From positions 1-54,154 of the forward strand of contig JAAEQW010000341.1 of NCBI GenBank assembly GCA_024231025.1: a stretch of DNA of 54,154 nt, read 5' to 3'. The notes under the pieces are model-generated. The model did not search any database. It had not been told where the DNA came from and saw nothing but the letters and a program-made list of their open reading frames with translations. Position numbers and translations under genes: made by a program. This document shows positions 49,850 to 54,154 of this stretch, one piece after another (the first letter of the stretch is position 1; each line of letters starts with the position of its first letter). Origin of the DNA: Candidatus Omnitrophota bacterium (GTDB lineage Bacteria; Omnitrophota; Gorgyraeia; Duberdicusellales; 4484-171).

Positions 49850-50317
49850 TTAGAAGCCTTTATTGATTTTTTCCATGTAAAATATTTCTATATCTCCACA
49901 TTCATACTTATTTTTTTCATAAATATTATATCCCAGTTTTTTATAGAGATATATATTCTTATCGCTTTTTGAACCTACAAAAAGTTCATAGCGTTCAGGA
50001 TTGTATAATTTTTCAATTTCTTGCATAAGGGCTGTGCCTATCCCTTGGTTTTGCATGTCTGGGTGGACAGCTAATCTCCCCACATAGCACGTTCCGTTTT
50101 TTTCGTAGGCACGGACAGCTCCTACTACTTTGCCATCTGACATGGCTTTTAGGATTATATTGTTTTTGAATTGATTCTTTAATTCTTCAATAGTCTGTTT
50201 AAGGGGAGGGATGTCGTAATAATTGTATCGTTCTGCTTCGCTTTGATAGGCTAATTTTTGAATCTTTAATATTTCCTCGGCATCTTTTGTTTTCGCTTTT
50301 ACTATTTTATAATTCAT
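49850..50317 (-). CDS. GNAT family N-acetyltransferase
   Basis: 155 residues. GNAT core VGRLAVHPDMQNQGIGTALMQEIEK (acetyl-CoA loop Q/RxxGxG/A as QNQGIG), YELFVGSKSDKNIYLYKKLGY and the final beta strand. Resembles the stand-alone acetyltransferases that modify small molecules; substrate unknown. Lone gene with weak ribosome site, followed downstream by the RAYT unit. Confidence 0.9.
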   Translation of the reverse strand: MNYKIVKAKTKDAEEILKIQKLAYQSEAERYNYYDIPPLKQTIEELKNQFKNNIILKAMSDGKVVGAVRAYEKNGTCYVGRLAVHPDMQNQGIGTALMQEIEKLYNPERYELFVGSKSDKNIYLYKKLGYNIYEKNKYECGDIEIFYMEKINKGF

Positions 50318-50397
50318 TTTATTGTTTATTTTCCCAATTCATATACGAATTTTGTATTTTCTAATAACACTATACCTTTTATCCTAATTCTACTCCA

Positions 50398-50434
50398 AAT
50401 AAAAGCCCCTTGCAACTTTATTAGCTACAAGGGG
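50398..50434 (-). terminator. Terminator followed by TGGCTCCCC motif
   Basis: CCCCTTG/CAAGGGG stem (50406-50412 with 50428-50434) and minus-strand TTTTATTT (50404-50398). Immediately next to TGGCTCCCCGT at 50445. Confidence 0.7.
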
Positions 50435-50444
50435 TTAAAAATAC

Positions 50445-50805
50445 TGGCTCCCCGTCCCGCCTATGGCGGGATTTCAGTCCGGGGCCGAAGTGCGGAGACT
50501 TCGGCATTCCTTCGGACATTTCGTCCTCAGTCACTCAACAGCTTACTTCGCAAGAGTTCGAACCATTCTCAAAAAAACATAAAAAAATCCCCCATCCTTT
50601 CAGATGAGGGGGGTATGCTTTTGAAAATTGAACAATAGAACAATAGACCGCAATTGAGTTTCTCTTTTTTTCTATTCTCTATTTTCTATTGCTCAATTGC
50701 TCTATTTTTTCGAAGAAAAAATTGGCTCCCTGTATTGGACGAATTGAGTAACTGGTGCTATGAGAAGAAGGCGGAACTTATTTCACATTTCAAGGTCTGA
50801 CCCTG
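50445..50805. repeat. Intergenic repeat cluster
   Basis: No gene. Contains a CCCGCC-GGCGGG hairpin (50454-50471), a GGCCGAAGTG..CTTCGG hairpin near 50483-50505, a bidirectional terminator CCCCCATC..GATGAGGGGG (50589-50612) that recurs at 53413, TGGCTCCCTGT (50723), and GGTCTGACCC (50792). Reads like pieces of several mobile repeats, some resembling tRNA 3' ends on the minus strand (see findings). Confidence 0.6.
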
Positions 50806-51777
50806 TTATTTTCTGCGGCTTGCCTTAGCTGAAGCCCCACAGCTCCATCCCGTAAAAGGAAGAAATTGACCTACGACCTTATGAAATAACTGATAATAGT
50901 CTAAGCTGCCAGACTTACCTTCAACGGAAAAATAAAAAATTGCATATTCTTGGTCAGCGCTAAAGGCAGCTCGAGACACGTTAAATATAGCTGCGTCAGG
51001 ATATTTTTTATTTATTTTGTCCCAATCTAAATTTCCGTTTTCATTTTTTTTGAAACTTTTATATTCCGCCTCCGGCATAAAATATACCCGGGCATTATCC
51101 ATAAACCTATCTTCAAGCCTATATGCCTTCTGGTTCAAATCACGCAGCCTATTGATTATGTGTTTTTTGCCTATACCAAGTCTGCTCATATTAGTAAGCA
51201 AACGATCAAGAACCGGCAGGGTTTCCTTAAACTTATCCAAGTTAACGGTGGTTTGACCGGGAATAACAATATATGTTTTTGCTTTAAAGTCGCCAAAAAC
51301 TGAGGAAGCCAAACAGGCAGAATATATCTCATATTCTTCGTTAACAATCTTATCTTTTTGGGATTGCATGCGTTGGACTTGTGAAGCAGTCTGAACAATA
51401 GCATTGCCATTTTCTGATTTGTCATCCAACTCGCGCGCTTTGACATGATCAGCAGCCTCTTTGGCTTTATCGCCCTTATTGCCATAAGCAATACCTCGAG
51501 AATGATAAGCCAACGCCCAATCAGGATCTAACTCAATCGCTTTCGTGAAATCAGATATGGCTTGATCGTAATTCCCTTTGCCACAATAGGCAACCGCCCG
51601 ATTATAGTAAGCTGATGCATAGGTAGGATCGACTTTTATGATCTCACTACAATTAGAAATAGCGGAATCGATGATCTCACCAAAAAAATTTTTAGGCAGT
51701 TTGATCTCATCATCCTGGGCAAAAACAATACTCGAAAAAAATAAAACAACTGATAAAGCCAAAAATTTTCTCTTCAC
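50806..51777 (-). CDS. Exported TPR protein
   Basis: 323 residues from GTG 51777, chosen for AAAGGAGG six bases upstream; an upstream extension to 51903 reads through GGGGTCAGAC and CCCGCC repeats. Signal peptide about 1-20 (LALSVVLFFSSIVFA). TPR units about 35-115 (ASAYYNRAVAYCGKGNYDQAISDF, AIELDPDWALAYHSRGIAYGN). The remaining 200 residues form a globular region with no recognised family (TYIVIPGQTTVNL, MPEAEYKSF, AIFYFSVEGKSGSLDYY). Confidence 0.8.
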   Translation of the reverse strand: MKRKFLALSVVLFFSSIVFAQDDEIKLPKNFFGEIIDSAISNCSEIIKVDPTYASAYYNRAVAYCGKGNYDQAISDFTKAIELDPDWALAYHSRGIAYGNKGDKAKEAADHVKARELDDKSENGNAIVQTASQVQRMQSQKDKIVNEEYEIYSACLASSVFGDFKAKTYIVIPGQTTVNLDKFKETLPVLDRLLTNMSRLGIGKKHIINRLRDLNQKAYRLEDRFMDNARVYFMPEAEYKSFKKNENGNLDWDKINKKYPDAAIFNVSRAAFSADQEYAIFYFSVEGKSGSLDYYQLFHKVVGQFLPFTGWSCGASAKASRRK

Positions 51778-51914
51778 CTTACCTCCTTTGTGGTATTTCG
51801 GGGAACGGTTCTTATCTCCAATCAAGAAGATAACGGGGTCAGACTCTGCTTGCCCGCCTCTGGTGGGAAAACTGAAAATCCTGCCCGTTTCCTTATTTTT
51901 CACTTATTTAGCCT

Positions 51915-52397
51915 TTATAGCTTTTTAGTATCTTCTGCATTGCGTTTGGTAAGCCCTAGCAAGAAATTCCTCAAGAGTTGATCTCCACATTTTTTGAAAT
52001 TCTGATGACCCTTTTTTCTAAACAATGCATTGATCTCTGACTTTGTTACATTAAATTTAACTAACTTCAATATTTCAACGATATCATCATCCTTTAACTT
52101 TAAAGCGATCCGTAGCTTTTTAAAAATTTCATTATTGTCTAGGGTAAAACTATGCGTCTTTGGATCAACCACTTGATCCTCACGCTTACCTCTCTTGTAG
52201 ATAATTAAACCGTCCAAAAATAAAGCAAGAGCATGATCACTGCATTCAAGAAAACGCTCATCCTCTTCTTTGCGAAGCATATCCAAGATTTCACCCACGC
52301 CTATGTTATGCTCCATTAATTTAAAAATTTCCACCATAACAAGATCTTTCATCTTTAATGCATAGCGCAATCTACGAAGAATATCATTATTTATCAT
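51915..52397 (-). CDS. yehS: YehS-like protein (two DUF1456 repeats)
   Basis: 160 residues made of two similar halves, NDILRRLRYALKMKDLVMVE...ECSDHALALFLDGLI and NEIFKKLRIALKLKDDDIVE...KCGDQLLRNFLLGL, matching the DUF1456 repeat of E. coli YehS in order and spacing. Function unknown. Soluble. Downstream of the exported TPR gene on the same strand, separated by about 140 bases of repeats. Confidence 0.93.
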   Translation of the reverse strand: MINNDILRRLRYALKMKDLVMVEIFKLMEHNIGVGEILDMLRKEEDERFLECSDHALALFLDGLIIYKRGKREDQVVDPKTHSFTLDNNEIFKKLRIALKLKDDDIVEILKLVKFNVTKSEINALFRKKGHQNFKKCGDQLLRNFLLGLTKRNAEDTKKL

Positions 52398-52423
52398 ACA
52401 TTATCCTTTATTTATCTTTACAG

Positions 52424-52507
52424 CGAAATCCGCCTCTGGCGGATGTAATTGGTGTTATACAAAAAAAACGAGATATTTTCCGCTTTCCCGCCAAAGGCGG
52501 GCAGGCT
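52424..52507. repeat. CCGCC-GGCGG hairpin pair
   Basis: TCCGCCtctGGCGGA (52429-52443) and CCCGCCaaaGGCGGG (52486-52500), part of the same GC-rich family as 4362-4404. Confidence 0.6.
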
Positions 52508-52517
52508 TAACTGCAAT

Positions 52518-52964
52518 TTATAGCATTCTTTCTATCGTTGCTTTTTTAGCAGCATAGGCTTTACCTAAGCCAATTTCAATAGCCTTATCGCAAAAGGCAA
52601 TCGCCGCCTGGTATTCACCGGCATCAACCATAATTGATATTCCCCGTTCAACAAAACGAATCTTAGGCAAGTATTCGTCTAATTGGCGATTGCTTTCGGC
52701 TCGCGCATGGGGCAAATATTCCTCGGCTTGCTCTACCGCCTGCCGGCATAAACCAATATCCTTAGCCTGATAAGCATCTTCTGCCAAAAGATCATAGATG
52801 AAAAATTTTACCGCGTTAGGAATGGAGTTATTTTTTTCGAGATAGTTTAATAAATACCGTTTAGCCGTCTCGCTACCATTAAGCACAGCTTCGCTATGCC
52901 CCGTAAAAACATTGTCCAATATCTCATTTGGTCTTTTCGTAACCTGCCGACGTCGTTCTGCCAT
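52518..52964 (-). CDS. TPR-like hypothetical protein
   Basis: 148 residues, all helical, with two TPR-like hairpins (FFIYDLLAEDAYQAKDIGLCRQAVE and AGEYQAAIAFCDKAIEIG). No signal peptide; start MAERRRQVTKRP has GGAG upstream. Soluble helper or adaptor is likely; no family recognised. Confidence 0.7.
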   Translation of the reverse strand: MAERRRQVTKRPNEILDNVFTGHSEAVLNGSETAKRYLLNYLEKNNSIPNAVKFFIYDLLAEDAYQAKDIGLCRQAVEQAEEYLPHARAESNRQLDEYLPKIRFVERGISIMVDAGEYQAAIAFCDKAIEIGLGKAYAAKKATIERML

Positions 52965-53496
52965 TTTAACACTCCGTTGCTTACAAATACAAGAGTTACA
53001 GGGCCAGATAGAGACAATGGGAACGGAGTTAACTGATTAACTTATGCAGTTCCTTATCTCTCCCACCCAACTGTCAATATACCCTTTTTAGCAGCAATAA
53101 TCAAGCGTGACTCGACCTACGACCTGTCGATCCGGGTAGGGCTTTCCCTTCGGCGAACCTGTCGTCTCTTCGTTCCTCCTCATAGCTCACTGCCGTTTCA
53201 CTTTTATCGAAAAGGGGTCAAGTCTCTACTTGGCTACATGTAGGCCTTCTGCTTTCCTCAATTGCATGTCTAGAAACAAAAAGGGGTCTGACCCCTTTTC
53301 GAAGACTGAGAATATTATTGCCAAATAATATTTCAATTATTCTTTAACGGGAGGAAACAAGCCCCTCCCCTACAAAACAAAATAATAATCAATGGATCAG
53401 ACATAAAAAAATCCCCCATCCTTTTGGATGGGGATATTTTTTGCAAATGGCTCCCTGTGTTGGATGGACTTAGCAAGTGGGCATATGAAGCAAAAA
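52965..53496. repeat. Gene-free repeat region
   Basis: Contains GGGGTCAAGTCTCTACTTG (53213-53231), palindrome GGGGTCTGACCCC (53283-53295), the 80-base unit homologous to 43875-43954 (53314-53393), a bidirectional terminator CCCCATCC-TTTT-GGATGGGG (53414-53433), and TGGCTCCCTGT (53448). I see no coding sequence. Confidence 0.7.
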
Positions 53497-54039
53497 TTAA
53501 AACTTAAAAGGTACCTGCCCCTTTTTCTTCTTTGTTCCGGGGTACCGCGGCAAGCTTTTGGTAGGAATCACATATGATGATCCACCAGGATTAGTATCGC
53601 GCACCGACTGATTAATCATAGTCTTACCGCCAATAATATCTACACCAGCCTTACACTCGTTAGTGCAGCCGTCAAGATCGTTATTATTACCATCATCGCA
53701 CTCTTCATTAAATTTCGTCCGGGGATAACTCATCTCACCATCATCAACAATACCGTCACCGCAAATAGGCATTGTGCAGTTGTCACGGCAAAAGTTTGGT
53801 GCACCCCAATGAAGCCCCTGGTCACACTCTTCACCCGTATCAATAACGCCATCTCCGCAATAAGCCGAACGGCAGCTCATTCTACAGCCATCAACCGCTA
53901 CGTCACTATTGAGCGTACCATCATCACAGTCTTCCCCCACCTCAATAGTCCCATTGCCGCAAACGGCGGCCTTTGCATCAAACCCCAATGTAAACAACAT
54001 TGCACTAACAATAATTATGACAACAACAGCTTTATTCAT
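53497..54039 (-). CDS. Exported cysteine-rich repeat protein (DUF4215 type)
   Basis: 180 residues. Signal peptide about 1-24 (VVVIIIVSAMLFTLGFDAKA). Three Cys-rich units of the form CGnG.iE.gEeCDdG...dgC...C (CGNGTIEVGEDCDDG, CGDGVIDTGEECDQG, CGDGIVDDGE..EECDDGNNNDLDGC), the DUF4215/Myxococcus cysteine-rich repeat, which likely binds calcium and forms disulphides. C-terminal KKKKGQVPFKF is encoded by an intergenic repeat (AAAAGGTACCTGCCCC). Cell-surface or periplasmic role. Ribosome site AAGGAG. Confidence 0.9.
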   Translation of the reverse strand: MNKAVVVIIIVSAMLFTLGFDAKAAVCGNGTIEVGEDCDDGTLNSDVAVDGCRMSCRSAYCGDGVIDTGEECDQGLHWGAPNFCRDNCTMPICGDGIVDDGEMSYPRTKFNEECDDGNNNDLDGCTNECKAGVDIIGGKTMINQSVRDTNPGGSSYVIPTKSLPRYPGTKKKKGQVPFKF

Positions 54040-54113
54040 AGATTCTCCTTATATTTGCTTCTAAAGCACCTTTAACACTAATATATATTACTGCCTATGA
54101 GAGCATTTTACAA

Positions 54114-54146
54114 AACAAAAAAATAACCCCCTCATTTCTGGGGGGG
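54114..54146 (-). terminator. Terminator for a gene beyond the right edge
   Basis: CCCCC (54127-54131) and GGGGG (54140-54144) stem with minus-strand T run (54123-54114). Confidence 0.5.
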
Positions 54147-54154
54147 GGCGATTC

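Noticed and set aside
50445..50570. Possible complete tRNA on the minus strand ending GGGGAGCCA
   Set aside because: No matching 5' acceptor strand, anticodon arm or T-loop could be found; only the 3' end resembles a tRNA.
50806..51903. Start of the exported TPR gene at 51903
   Set aside because: Extension translates GGGGTCAGAC and CCCGCC repeats; GTG 51777 has AAAGGAGG and a signal peptide.
54127..54154. Poly-G run at right edge as a functional G-quadruplex
   Set aside because: A single G9 run next to C5; fits a terminator stem or assembly-edge artefact better.

Overview
The window looks like part of an AT-rich genome from an anaerobic, uncultured Gram-negative bacterium, most probably Candidatus Omnitrophota (PVC relatives). 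The best lineage clue is the giant protein at 43981-48024: its N-terminal half (phrases such as GIRVHP, LWVNLSPYE, NTFNKVW, YFSGG) and its late SSAVGGIDF motif belong to protein families I know only from Omnitrophota. A secretin (outer membrane), a bifurcating-type [FeFe] hydrogenase with all three maturases, a hybrid-cluster protein, oxygen-sensitive ferredoxins and Rex fit a fermentative anaerobe. The lineage call is from memory, not a search.

Layout. 1-366 holds a partial REP-associated tyrosine transposase (RAYT) gene preceded on the minus strand by a promoter, a class-I cyclic-di-GMP riboswitch and an intrinsic terminator. 367-5504 is a minus-strand secretion/pilus operon: MerR-like regulator, ExeA-like ATPase, GspC/PilP-like protein, secretin, two TPR lipid-bilayer-anchored or exported proteins and a small membrane protein. 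5842-7934 has a cold-shock protein, an RRM protein, a two-cluster ferredoxin protein and an unannotated 45-residue membrane peptide. 8130-13157 holds two tandem membrane/spermidine-synthase-like fusions, divergent from a prepilin fused to a lamin-tail domain (13263-14282). 14441-18670 is a two-component cassette (two kinases, two free receivers). 18780-21420 has Hcp under a large palindromic operator and small proteins. 21663-32672 carries ABC-F, RsmH, three DEAD-box helicases, an EF-Tu-domain-2-like protein, a TPR protein ending in an inactive archaemetzincin domain, a VF530 protein and a Pif1-like helicase. 32940-35238 has a radical SAM gene and two exported proteins. 35326-42788 is the hydrogenase operon (fused NuoE-NuoF, HydA, HydF, HydG, HydE) with rex divergent. 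43981-54039 has the giant protein, another radical SAM gene, a complete RAYT unit, GNAT, TPR, YehS-like and cysteine-rich exported proteins.

A theme running through the window is RAYT biology. There is one complete unit with perfect 26-bp terminal inverted repeats, one gene cut by the window edge, one 18-codon remnant fused in frame to a host gene, and several families of short palindromic repeats dispersed in almost every intergenic gap, many supplying the 3' ends of genes. Two RAYT promoters are superimposable (TTGACA-16-TAGAAT-6-ATG), which implies leaderless transposase messages and, at 29.4 kb, capture of a transposase promoter and start codon by a host gene. Several other genes also seem to start at or within a base or two of the predicted transcription start.
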